From NCBI GenBank assembly GCA_016783505.1, contig JADHWK010000004.1:24920-88919 (forward strand): a stretch of DNA of 64,000 nucleotides, in the 5' to 3' direction. This DNA comes from Candidatus Zhuqueibacterota bacterium (GTDB lineage: Bacteria; BS750m-G25). Both the position numbers and the translations under genes were made by a program. Below the pieces are notes generated by a model. The model searched no databases. It was not told the DNA's origin and was given only the letters and a program-made list of their open reading frames with translations. Shown piece by piece: positions 30,893 to 40,006 of this stretch (the first letter of the stretch is position 1; each line of letters opens with the position of its first letter).

Positions 30893-32146
30893 TCAGATCC
30901 GGGTTCCGTCAGGGATCACGGCTCCCTTTTCCACCACCACAATCCCCTCCCGAATGGTATAACCCTCCCCGTCAAATTCGGTCAGATTATCCTGGTTACA
31001 AATCTTTACCCCCCGTCCGATGCGGGCATTTTTATCAATGATGGCCCCTGAAATTAAGGAATCCCCCCCGATTCCCACATCTGGAATACACCGGTTTCTG
31101 TTCTCCTGCTTTTCCTCCTCGGTCTCATAAAAATCCGCCCCCATGACCACCGACCTTCTTACCCTCGCCCCTTCCTGAATAACGCTGCGCACCCCGATAA
31201 TGGACTGGCGGATCTGGGCCCGGTCAATGATGCAGCCCTCGGCCAGAATGGCTTCCTCAAGGCGGCAGGCGTTAATCTTGGAGGTGGGAAGATAGCGGGG
31301 ATGGGTGTAAACCGGGGCCCATTCCTCGTAGAAATTAAATCTGGGGGTGATCCGGGTCAGGTCAATGTTGGCCTCGTAGAAGGTGCGGATGGTGCCCACG
31401 TCCTCCCAGTAGCCCCCATAGATGTAACCGCAGGTCTTCCTTTCTTCCAGGGCCCGGGGGATGATATGGGCGCCGAAATCGGTCAGGCTTGCATCAGCCA
31501 GCAGGTCTTTTAGCACCCCCCGCTTGAACACGTAGATGCCCATGGAGGCCAATACATGACCATTCCCCGTATCAATTAAAAATTCCTTTATCCTATCATC
31601 AGGGACGGGTTTTTCCAGGAAATCAAGGATGCGACCGGAATCATCCAACTTCATAATACCGAACTCCCCACATCTTTGGACTGGAACGGGGACTGCGGCT
31701 ATTGTCACCTCAGCCCCCCGGCTCTGATGCTGAGTGATCATTTCCTGAAAGTCCATTCGATAGAGTTGATCCCCGGATAAGATGAGAAAATCCCCAGCCT
31801 GGGGATAGTTACGGAAGTGAACCAGGTTTTTTCTGACAGCATCGGCTGTCCCCTGGTACCAGCTGCGGTTATTGAGGGTCTGTTCGGCGGCCAGAATGTC
31901 CACGAACCCCTGATGAAAGTAATCGAACTTGTATGACTGGTTAATGTGGCGGTTCAGGGATTCGGAATTGAACTGGGTGCAGACGAAAATTTTGTTAATC
32001 CCGGAATTAATGCAGTTAGAGATAGGGATGTCCACCAATCGGTATTTTCCCCCGAAGGGGACGGCGGGTTTGGAGCGGTATTTGGTCAGGGGAAAGAGCC
32101 TTTTCCCCTCCCCACCCCCTAAAATGATGCCCAGAACATCCTTCAT
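30893..32146 (-). CDS. glgC: Glucose-1-phosphate adenylyltransferase
   Basis: GIILGGGEGKRLFPLTKYRSKPAVPFGGKYRLVDIPISNCINSGI, YWEDVGTI, hexapeptide-repeat C-terminus. Confidence 0.95.
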   Translation of the reverse strand: MKDVLGIILGGGEGKRLFPLTKYRSKPAVPFGGKYRLVDIPISNCINSGINKIFVCTQFNSESLNRHINQSYKFDYFHQGFVDILAAEQTLNNRSWYQGTADAVRKNLVHFRNYPQAGDFLILSGDQLYRMDFQEMITQHQSRGAEVTIAAVPVPVQRCGEFGIMKLDDSGRILDFLEKPVPDDRIKEFLIDTGNGHVLASMGIYVFKRGVLKDLLADASLTDFGAHIIPRALEERKTCGYIYGGYWEDVGTIRTFYEANIDLTRITPRFNFYEEWAPVYTHPRYLPTSKINACRLEEAILAEGCIIDRAQIRQSIIGVRSVIQEGARVRRSVVMGADFYETEEEKQENRNRCIPDVGIGGDSLISGAIIDKNARIGRGVKICNQDNLTEFDGEGYTIREGIVVVEKGAVIPDGTRI

Positions 32147-33516
32147 TTCCGCTTTTGAATCTTCATTAAGGCCTTTATTTCCCGAACCAAGTTCTCCGCT
32201 TTTTTTTGAGTCTTGGCCTCGGCGAATATCCGCAGCACGGGCTCGGTGTTGGAGGGACGCACGTGCACCCAGCCCTCATTCCGGTCAATCCTGATCCCAT
32301 CGGTAAGATCGAGTCTTTCTTTTGAATATTTCTCCCGTAATTTGCGAATAACTACCTTAGGATCAGCCTCGTCGACTTTCATCCTTCGTTTGACCATGAC
32401 ATAGTGTGGTAGTTGAGAAACCAATTGGCTGATGGTTTCCCCGGAATCCGACAGATATTGCAAAATCAGCACAATGGCCAGGGCGGCGTCCCTCCCGTAG
32501 TGTAGGTCGGGGAAGATGACCCCCCCATTACCCTCCCCCCCTATCACAGCACCAACCCTTTTCATCCCTTCAACCACGTGGATCTCACCTACCTTGGTTC
32601 GAACCACAGGACAGTTGGCTTGGGCGGCAACCCCATCAATGGCCCGGGTGGTAGAGAGATTGGTCACTACCGGCCCCTTTTTTTTGCCCAGCAGGAATTT
32701 ACAGGCCAGGGCCAGGGTGTATTCTTCCCCAATGGGCTTGCCGTATTCGTCCACGATGGCCAGCCGGTCGCCGTCCGGGTCCAAGGCGAATCCTATTTCA
32801 GCATTCTCGTCCCGGATAGCCTGGCCCAGATGGGTCAAATTCTCAGGCAGGGGCTCTGGGGGTCGGTCAAATTTTCCCGTAATTTCACAGTGCAATTTGA
32901 TCACCCCACAGCCCAGTTCCTGCAAGAGCTTGGGCACCAAAAGGGCTCCGGCCCCGTTGGCCCCATCCAAGACAATGCGGAAAATACGATCGCGCAGGGA
33001 AGGAGCATCCAGGAACTTCAGACCCAGGATGGCATTAATATGATCGGGGATGGCTTGGTCATAACATGAAACCCGACCCAATTTATCCCAAGGTTTCAAA
33101 GCGAGAGGGCCCTCGGTATAAAGGGTGACTACATTGTCAGCTTCAGCCTGGGTCAGGAAAAGCCCCTCTTTGTTGAAAAATTTCAGGGCGTTCCATTCAA
33201 TAGGATTATGACTGGCGGTGATGGCAATGCCGCCCACCGCCCGGGAATGCTGGGTAGCGAGTTGAACGGTAGGGGTGGGGACGATGCCTATATCAACGGG
33301 GTTACACCCCACAGCCGTCAGCCCCGAAAAGACGGCCATTTTGACCATCTCCCCCGAGGCCCGGCCGTCCCGGCCCACCATAATCCGTCCCTTTCCAGTA
33401 AAGGTGCCAAAGGCGGTCGCAAACCGGGCGATAGTATCGGGACTCAGTCCCTTACCCACCAGACCCCGCACCCCGGAAATACTGATCATTAAACCCTGAG
33501 GAATTGGATGTTTCAT
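32143..33516 (-). CDS. glmM: Phosphohexomutase (phosphoglucosamine mutase-like)
   Basis: SGVRGLVGKGL, ITASHNPIEWNALKF catalytic Ser loop, DPDGDRLAIVDE metal loop, RPSNTEPVLRIFAEA; 4-nt overlap with glgC. Confidence 0.85.
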   Translation of the reverse strand: MKHPIPQGLMISISGVRGLVGKGLSPDTIARFATAFGTFTGKGRIMVGRDGRASGEMVKMAVFSGLTAVGCNPVDIGIVPTPTVQLATQHSRAVGGIAITASHNPIEWNALKFFNKEGLFLTQAEADNVVTLYTEGPLALKPWDKLGRVSCYDQAIPDHINAILGLKFLDAPSLRDRIFRIVLDGANGAGALLVPKLLQELGCGVIKLHCEITGKFDRPPEPLPENLTHLGQAIRDENAEIGFALDPDGDRLAIVDEYGKPIGEEYTLALACKFLLGKKKGPVVTNLSTTRAIDGVAAQANCPVVRTKVGEIHVVEGMKRVGAVIGGEGNGGVIFPDLHYGRDAALAIVLILQYLSDSGETISQLVSQLPHYVMVKRRMKVDEADPKVVIRKLREKYSKERLDLTDGIRIDRNEGWVHVRPSNTEPVLRIFAEAKTQKKAENLVREIKALMKIQKRK

Positions 33517-33971
33517 ACCAGATAGTCCGCTAAAATATTTTTGGGGTGCACCAAGCCCCGTTAGATCGTTATCCCACCGAGTTTATCATGGTTAGATAGC
33601 CGCCATATCTAACGGGGCAAGCGTCTTGGTGCAAAGTTTTAGGTGCGAAGTGCTAATAAATAAAACCGCCATCCCGAGTATTCGGGAAAAAGGAGGATGA
33701 AAATACTCCACTATGGGTTCTCAGCGAACCCTGCAATGAAAGTATTTTCAGAGGAAAGAAAATAAAAATCTTACGGATTAACTCCACGATTTTTAAATTA
33801 TTGGAGTTAAGGTCCGATAACTCCGTATGAGTCCGAAGTATCGGACTCCATCGGAGCGTCAGCCTTTTAAAATCCCGAAACATCGGGATTGAATCCATCG
33901 AACTGGGATAAGCCCAGCATAAAAATCTGTGTAAATACGTGTAATCTGTAGTCTATTTTCAGGTGAAAAAG

Positions 33972-34044
33972 AGCCACCTGCCCGATTCGAACGGGCGACC
34001 TGGGCATTACGAATGCCCTGCTCTACCAACTGAGCTAAGGTGGC
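33972..34044 (-). tRNA. tRNA-Thr (anticodon CGT)
   Basis: Minus strand GCCACCTTAGCTCAGTTGGTAGAGCAGGGCATTCGTAATGCCCAGGTCGCCCGTTCGAATCGGGCAGGTGGCT folds as a cloverleaf; anticodon loop TTCGTAA. Confidence 0.96.
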
Positions 34045-34265
34045 CAAACCCAAAATTATTTAGGAATTATGAAGTTACGGGGTAATTGACCCCTGCTTTT
34101 TATACTTACTAAATTTACAACGTTCATTCATAAAAGTCAAGTCATTAATGAATTAATTCCCTGGGTTCTATCAAAGGAGGTTTTTTCTCTTGATATTTAG
34201 TTTGTAAAAGGTTAAATTTAAGAAAAGATTTTTTTTGGAAAATACATTAGCATGGGGATGTTCAA

Positions 34266-34655
34266 ATGGCAAAAATAGTAGTAATAGATGACGATCCCAA
34301 CAATCTGCTCCTCTATCGGGAAATCTTAGAAGAAGAGGGGCACCAAACCCTCACGGTTGCGGATAGCCGACAGGCCCATGCAATAATTAGAAAAGAATCC
34401 CCCGATATAATTCTGTGTGATATCATCATGCCCAAATTGTCAGGCGTGGAACTATGCGAGCTTGTTAAGTGCGATGAAGGGACAAAAAACATCCCTATTA
34501 TTCTAATGTCCGGCATTTTTGACCACGATGATGCCCGAAAAAAAATGAAACAGGCCGGTTATCAGCCGGATGATTACCTCGTTAAGCCCTTCGATAATGA
34601 AACCCTGCTGATTAGAATAAAGAATCTGTTGAAAGAAAGAGGTCAACAAACCTAA
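34266..34655 (+). CDS. Receiver-only (CheY-like) response regulator
   Basis: IVVIDDDPNNLLLYREIL, ILCDIIMPKLSGVELCEL, DDYLVKPFDNETLL; no output domain. Confidence 0.93.
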   Translation: MAKIVVIDDDPNNLLLYREILEEEGHQTLTVADSRQAHAIIRKESPDIILCDIIMPKLSGVELCELVKCDEGTKNIPIILMSGIFDHDDARKKMKQAGYQPDDYLVKPFDNETLLIRIKNLLKERGQQT

Positions 34656-34663
34656 TAACCTCC

Positions 34664-35626
34664 ATGAAAATTTTATTGACTGGCGGGGCTGGTTTCATCG
34701 GTTCCCACCTCGGAGAACGGTTACTGAAGGACGGCTATTCCGTCGTCTGTCTGGATAATTTCGATGACTTCTATGACCCGACTGTTAAACGGGACAATAT
34801 AAGTTCCAGCCTGGAAAATCCCCAATACGAGCTGGTCGAAGGGGACATTCGTGATGAGAATCTTCTCATCCGTACCTTTGAAAAGACCCCCTTTGATGTG
34901 GTTATCCATCTGGCCGCCCGGGCAGGGGTGAGGCCCTCCATCGCCAATCCCTCCCTTTACGCCAGCGTCAACGTGGATGGTACGATAAAACTTCTGGAAA
35001 CGATGAGGCGATTCCCGATAAAGAAGTTCATTTTCGGCTCCTCCTCATCGGTTTATGGTAACAATTCCAAGATCCCCTTTTCCGAATCGGACCCGGTGGA
35101 TCACCCCATCTCCCCCTACGCCGCTACCAAACGTGCCGGGGAACTCCTGTGCTACACCTACCATCAGCTTTATCACATCCCCACCGCCTGCGTCAGGTTC
35201 TTTACTGTTTACGGCTCCAGACAGAGACCGGAGATGGCCATCCATAAATTCACGGAGTTGATGCACAGGGATAAAGAAATTTCCATGTACGGGGATGGCA
35301 CCACCAAAAGGGATTACACCTACATTGATGACATCATTGACGGGATAATGGGAATATTTAATAGCGATTTCTCTTTCGAAATTATCAATCTGGGGGAATC
35401 CCAGACGGTGGAACTTAAACGGTTGATTCAGCTCATCGAACATCATCTCGGGAAAAGGGCCAAAATCAAACTCCTGCCCCCCCAGCCTGGGGATGTGAAT
35501 ATTACCTACGCTGATATTTCCAAGGCACGGGAAAAATTCGGCTATTCCCCCAACACCCCTATCGAAAAAGGGATTGCCTTGTTTGTGGAATGGTTCAAAA
35601 ACCAGCACGCTTCGGCAAGGGGATGA
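34664..35626 (+). CDS. NAD-dependent epimerase/dehydratase (UDP-glucuronate 4-epimerase-like)
   Basis: ILLTGGAGFIGSHLGERLL, SSSSVYGNNSKIPFSESDPVDHPISPYAATKRAGELLC, FFTVYGSRQRPEMAIHKFTELM. Confidence 0.93.
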   Translation: MKILLTGGAGFIGSHLGERLLKDGYSVVCLDNFDDFYDPTVKRDNISSSLENPQYELVEGDIRDENLLIRTFEKTPFDVVIHLAARAGVRPSIANPSLYASVNVDGTIKLLETMRRFPIKKFIFGSSSSVYGNNSKIPFSESDPVDHPISPYAATKRAGELLCYTYHQLYHIPTACVRFFTVYGSRQRPEMAIHKFTELMHRDKEISMYGDGTTKRDYTYIDDIIDGIMGIFNSDFSFEIINLGESQTVELKRLIQLIEHHLGKRAKIKLLPPQPGDVNITYADISKAREKFGYSPNTPIEKGIALFVEWFKNQHASARG

Positions 35627-35654
35627 AGATATTGCCTGGATAAACTGAAAAAGG

Positions 35655-35687
35655 AAAGGCCAGCCCGACCTCAGGCTGGCCTTTTTC
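35655..35687 (+). terminator. Probable bidirectional terminator between convergent genes
   Basis: aaaggccagcccgacctcaggctggccttttt. Confidence 0.75.
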
Positions 35688-35706
35688 ACGATAAAAAGCT
35701 CCCGGG

Positions 35707-37053
35707 TTAAATTAATGATCTTCCATCTATCCCTTCCGGAACGGGAAGATTCATCATTGACACCAGGGTAGGGAAAAGATCAGTAATCCCAAGCTGATTG
35801 TCCTTGGGGACAATCTCCCGATTTTTTATAAACAATGACGCATCGTCGTAGGTGTGCATGCCCACCAGATCCCCCAGGAAAGTTAATGCCAGCTGGTTTA
35901 GATTACCCTTCAAATCATAACCGTCGTGGGGAATGGCGATCAGGTCGGCTGCCTGGGGAAAGAAGGGACCATCATATATTTCATCCCGCAGCCATACTCG
36001 GTCAATGATTTTTTCACCCGTATCGGGATCGGTCAGGGTCAACAATCCTTCCCTGATCTCTTTTCGTATGGTCTCATATTCCCCATCGGGTTCCACCTGC
36101 CCCATCGCCTCCCGGCCCTTGAGGTTTATAAAGACTCTCCCGGGGACCAGGCTGTAAGCCAAGGTGGCCGGCGACATCTCTTTCAGGGATACCGGTATTC
36201 CCTGATTGAATAATAAATATCCTTCTTTCTCAAGCCAGTAATTGAGGTAGACCTCTTTTTTCACACGGCAGAAGCCATGGTCAGATAGAACCACCAGCTC
36301 TACTCCCTCTCCTAACTGTTGGGATAGGTTCCCAACATAGTCATCCACCCGTTGATACAGGGCCAAGAATCGGTCGGTATACCGGGGATCACCGTCCTCC
36401 CACTGAGCCCATAGGAAATGGTTCACCCGATCGCTCTCCATGATGTGTAACTGGAAGAAATCCCAGGGCTCTTTTTCCATCAGATAGTCCGCCACCTCGA
36501 TGCGCTTATTGAGGGTAAAAAAGAGGTCCTGGAAAAATTTCTCCTTATCCTTGCGGCCCATCCAGGCATCCACGTCAATGCGGTATTCCATCTCTTTCAG
36601 CCTGGGGTTGAGGCTGGGTGGGTAGGCTATTTTGTTGATGTCGGTCCCCAGAAACCCACCGATCAGAATCCCGTTGACATCCCGGGGGGGATAGGTCACC
36701 GGCACGTTGATGACGATCACCCGTTTTCCCGCCCTGCTCAAGAGCTCCCATAGCGTCTGACAGCCCATGTGTCGGGCGGTGGGGATAAAAATGTCGAAGG
36801 GATCGGCGACCCGGTCCACAAACCCGAAAATATTATGTTTGGCCGGGTTAACCCCGGTCATGTAGGACGACCAGGCTACCGAAGATACCGTCGGGATCAC
36901 CGAGTTCATCCTTCGGAAAGATCCCTGCTGGAATAATTCAGCTAAATGGGGAAGATTTCCCTTCCCAGCCTGCTCTTTCAGAAAAGAATGGGCGACCCCA
37001 TCAATTCCAATAACGACTACCTTGGCCTTTTTTCTCCGTCCGAACAAACCCAA
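35707..37053 (-). CDS. Alkaline-phosphatase-superfamily (phosphodiesterase/nucleotide pyrophosphatase-like) protein
   Basis: VVVIGIDGVAHSFL, IPTVSSVAWSSYMTGVNPAKHNIFGFVDR, VVLSDHGF, MHTYDDASLFI. Confidence 0.88.
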   Translation of the reverse strand: MGLFGRRKKAKVVVIGIDGVAHSFLKEQAGKGNLPHLAELFQQGSFRRMNSVIPTVSSVAWSSYMTGVNPAKHNIFGFVDRVADPFDIFIPTARHMGCQTLWELLSRAGKRVIVINVPVTYPPRDVNGILIGGFLGTDINKIAYPPSLNPRLKEMEYRIDVDAWMGRKDKEKFFQDLFFTLNKRIEVADYLMEKEPWDFFQLHIMESDRVNHFLWAQWEDGDPRYTDRFLALYQRVDDYVGNLSQQLGEGVELVVLSDHGFCRVKKEVYLNYWLEKEGYLLFNQGIPVSLKEMSPATLAYSLVPGRVFINLKGREAMGQVEPDGEYETIRKEIREGLLTLTDPDTGEKIIDRVWLRDEIYDGPFFPQAADLIAIPHDGYDLKGNLNQLALTFLGDLVGMHTYDDASLFIKNREIVPKDNQLGITDLFPTLVSMMNLPVPEGIDGRSLI

Positions 37054-37130
37054 AATGATCTCTCTTCGAAAGGTCTAGCGAAACTTCGCCCCAAAGCAGT
37101 CAAGCCCTTGACTGACCGATGAGCCAAGAA

Positions 37131-37430
37131 GCCCGCAAGAAAATCCGAAATTCGAATATCGAAATACGAAACAAATCGGTCAGGCACCCGACTGATTCAA
37201 AATCCAAATATTCCGCTGCAGGCGGATTCAAAACGGTATTTACTTCTACACAATATGGACCCGAAAATATCTGTGCTTATTATAAACCCCTAACTTACGG
37301 GGTAAAACCTGTCGTTGTTTTTATTGCTGTTTTGGATTTTGAATTTTGGTTATTCGGATTTGTTTCGTCCCGAAGTCTCGGGATCGGACTTCGTACTTCG
37401 AATTCTTAATGTATTACATTCTGCAACAAA
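37131..37430. repeat. MITE-like element with inverted ends (aaatccgaaattcgaatatcgaaa ... ggatttgtttcg)
   Basis: Left arm and right arm are imperfect inverted repeats; related sequences at 49173 and 62051. Confidence 0.65.
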
Positions 37431-37449
37431 ATTGCATACTTAACTAAAG

Positions 37450-38064
37450 TTATAGATAACCCAAAGCCTCAAGCCTTTTATCAATCTTTTTCTTTTCCTC
37501 CTCGGAATACACCCCCTCCTCGACCCTTTCAATATATCGGTGTTTCTCCAGATAATCAATGACCTTGGCGGCGCTTTCCTCCGGGGTCTCCCGATCCGTT
37601 TCCAGCACGACCTCAGGGTTCAACGGCTCTTCATAGGGATCGGAGATCCCGGTAAACTGTTTGATTTCCCCAGTGAGGGCTTTAGAATAAAGACCCTTAA
37701 TATCCCTTTTTTTAAGAACTTCTAAGGGACATTTGGCATAGACTTCCACGAAGTCCCCAATCAGATTCCGGTTGTAATCCCGTATTTCCCGGTAGGGGGA
37801 GATAGCAGCACCGATGGCCACCACCCCGTTGCGGGAGAGCAGATGACAGACGAAGCCGATGCGCTTGATGTTAGTGTCCCGGTCCTCCTTGCTGAAACCC
37901 AGCCCCTTGCTCAGATTGGTGCGGACCACATCCCCGTCCAACACCTCCACCTTCAGCCCCCGTTCTTTTAGTTTCTTCTCCACCAGTCGGGACACGGTGG
38001 TCTTCCCCGAACCAGAAAGTCCCGTAAACCAGATGGTAAATCCCTTTTCCACATCCTCCTCCAT
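37450..38064 (-). CDS. cysC: Adenylyl-sulfate kinase
   Basis: [87 protein letters not shown]. Confidence 0.95.
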   Translation of the reverse strand: MEEDVEKGFTIWFTGLSGSGKTTVSRLVEKKLKERGLKVEVLDGDVVRTNLSKGLGFSKEDRDTNIKRIGFVCHLLSRNGVVAIGAAISPYREIRDYNRNLIGDFVEVYAKCPLEVLKKRDIKGLYSKALTGEIKQFTGISDPYEEPLNPEVVLETDRETPEESAAKVIDYLEKHRYIERVEEGVYSEEEKKKIDKRLEALGYL

Positions 38065-38069
38065 TAAAG

Positions 38070-38297
38070 TTACAGGTACCCTAAATTCTTCAATCGTCTT
38101 CGGATAAGTTGGATCTCCTCCCGGGTTAGGGATCCCCCTTCCCCGGTAGCGCCACCCCGGGAGGCCAGATCCCGCAGTACGTAGACGATAAAATCGGTGA
38201 CCGAGTTAAACCCGGTGTCCTGGATAATGGACTTCAAATTGTTGTAGAGCGCCCGGGGGATCTTGATGGTGACCTTATTCTCTTTGGGTTCGGTCAT
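38070..38297 (-). CDS. Ribbon-helix-helix-like small protein
   Basis: [41 protein letters not shown]-like pattern; C-terminal [10 protein letters not shown]. Confidence 0.6.
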   Translation of the reverse strand: MTEPKENKVTIKIPRALYNNLKSIIQDTGFNSVTDFIVYVLRDLASRGGATGEGGSLTREEIQLIRRRLKNLGYL

Positions 38298-38334
38298 GTT
38301 AATGAACCTAGCCCCGAAGGTTCAGGGCAATTGG

Positions 38335-38480
38335 AAGAATGGAATGTTGGAATGATGGAATAATGGGGCAACAAATTGGAATAATGGGATAATGGAATAT
38401 TGGTTTAAGCTTTTACCCAACATTCCAGCATTCCAATACTCCATCATTCCAGAAATGCTGAAATTGGAATAATGCTTAAA
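38335..38480. repeat. ggaat(a/g)atgg-rich inverted repeat
   Basis: ggaatgttggaatgatggaataatggg ... cccaacattccagcattccaatactccatcattcc; same motif at window positions 10-50. Confidence 0.75.
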
Positions 38481-38534
38481 TAATACTAATATTTCCAATC
38501 CCGAAACTTCGGGAGAATTTCCGAGAAGTTAAAA

Positions 38535-39920
38535 TTAGACAACAATCTTCCCTTCCACATTGGGCGGAACGTCAACGCCCATAAGGTTCAGCACGGTGGG
38601 CATCACATCCATTACGTGGAGGCCACTTACCCTCCTACCCAACTTCTGACGGGGATCGTAGAGGATAAAAATCCCCTGCTGGGCGTGATTGGCGTCGTCG
38701 GGGCCGGTGTCATTCTCAAAGGTCCAGACCCCCGGGTTGCCAACCGTCCCCACCGACCGCCAGTCCAGGTCAGCGAAGTAGACGATGAGGTCGGGGGGTA
38801 TACCCCTCACCTCGGTATAAATGTCATCGGGCTTAAAAACCTTGGTTCCCAGCGGCCGTCCTCTATGATCGGTCAAGGCTTCCAGCTTTCTGATCAGTTC
38901 ATCCCGAACCCCCTCATAATGTTCGGGCGGGATTTGACCCTGGGGTTCCCGGCCCTTAACGTTCAAAAAAAGCCGGCCGTAATACCCTCCCGAACCCCAG
39001 GCCAGGGATTTGCCCCAGTCCACCATCTCATTTTTAAAACGGGTGGGCTCATCCACCCCGGTTTTGAGGGTCAAATACCCCTCCCGGATCAACCAATCGT
39101 TAAAACAGATCCCCCCGTCCATCTTTTTAGCACCATGATCGGAGACCACCAGAACCACCGTATCCTCGTCCAACAAGGCTAACAGACCGCCGATCTCTTC
39201 ATCCAGGTATTTGTAATAGTCAAAGATGGCATGTTCATAGGGGGAGTTCGGTTCGTATTTAATGTGCTCCCGATCCATATATTTCCACAGCCCATGATGA
39301 ACCCTATCGGGCCCCATCTCCACGAACATGAAAAAATCCCATTCTTTCGCGGTCACCAGGTAATGAACGGTCTTAAAGCGGATTTCTGTCATTTTGTAGA
39401 TTTGATGTAAAAGGTAATCCTTATCTTCGGTGCGAAAATCGTGGACATCAATTATATAATCGCCCACTTTCTCCCGAATTTCATCCTTTAATGATGAAGG
39501 ATAGGTGTAGTCACTATCGGTGTCCGGCGTCAGGAAACAGCCGATCATGATACCGTTTAACGGTTTCGGGGGATAGGAGGGGGGCACACCCATAACGATG
39601 ACCTTTTTCCCCTGACGGGACAGGATGTCCCACACCGTATCCTCCTTGACCGAATAGGAATTGGCGAAAAACATATCGTCGTAGGAAAAATTCTTCCGGT
39701 TTCGGAATCCGTAAAAACCCAGCCTACCCGGGTTTTTGCCGGTAACCATGGAGGCCCAGGCGGGGAGGGTGATGGGGGGGATGGTGCTTTCCAATTCCCC
39801 GTAAATCCCGCCTTCAATGAGCTTATGCAGATTGGGTAATTTATTCTTCCAATCCCCGAAAACCAGCTGCGGGGTGGCGCAGTCCAGTCCAATAACGAAT
39901 ACTTTTTTAGCCATAGCCAA
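38535..39920 (-). CDS. Alkaline-phosphatase-superfamily protein (phosphodiesterase-like)
   Basis: VFVIGLDCATPQLV, IPPITLPAWASMVTGKNPGRLGFYGFRNR, VVLVVSDHGAKKMDG, NHAQQGIFILYDP. Confidence 0.88.
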   Translation of the reverse strand: MAMAKKVFVIGLDCATPQLVFGDWKNKLPNLHKLIEGGIYGELESTIPPITLPAWASMVTGKNPGRLGFYGFRNRKNFSYDDMFFANSYSVKEDTVWDILSRQGKKVIVMGVPPSYPPKPLNGIMIGCFLTPDTDSDYTYPSSLKDEIREKVGDYIIDVHDFRTEDKDYLLHQIYKMTEIRFKTVHYLVTAKEWDFFMFVEMGPDRVHHGLWKYMDREHIKYEPNSPYEHAIFDYYKYLDEEIGGLLALLDEDTVVLVVSDHGAKKMDGGICFNDWLIREGYLTLKTGVDEPTRFKNEMVDWGKSLAWGSGGYYGRLFLNVKGREPQGQIPPEHYEGVRDELIRKLEALTDHRGRPLGTKVFKPDDIYTEVRGIPPDLIVYFADLDWRSVGTVGNPGVWTFENDTGPDDANHAQQGIFILYDPRQKLGRRVSGLHVMDVMPTVLNLMGVDVPPNVEGKIVV

Positions 39921-40006
39921 ACCTTAATATGATTTCGGATTTCGGATTTTTTATCCGCAATTACTAATCCGCATTCCGAAATCAGCAATCAGCAATCCAC
40001 AGGATG

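Noticed and set aside
37119-37409. 96-aa + strand ORF
   Set aside because: Lies entirely in a MITE-like repeat; the open frame is a by-product of the repeat composition
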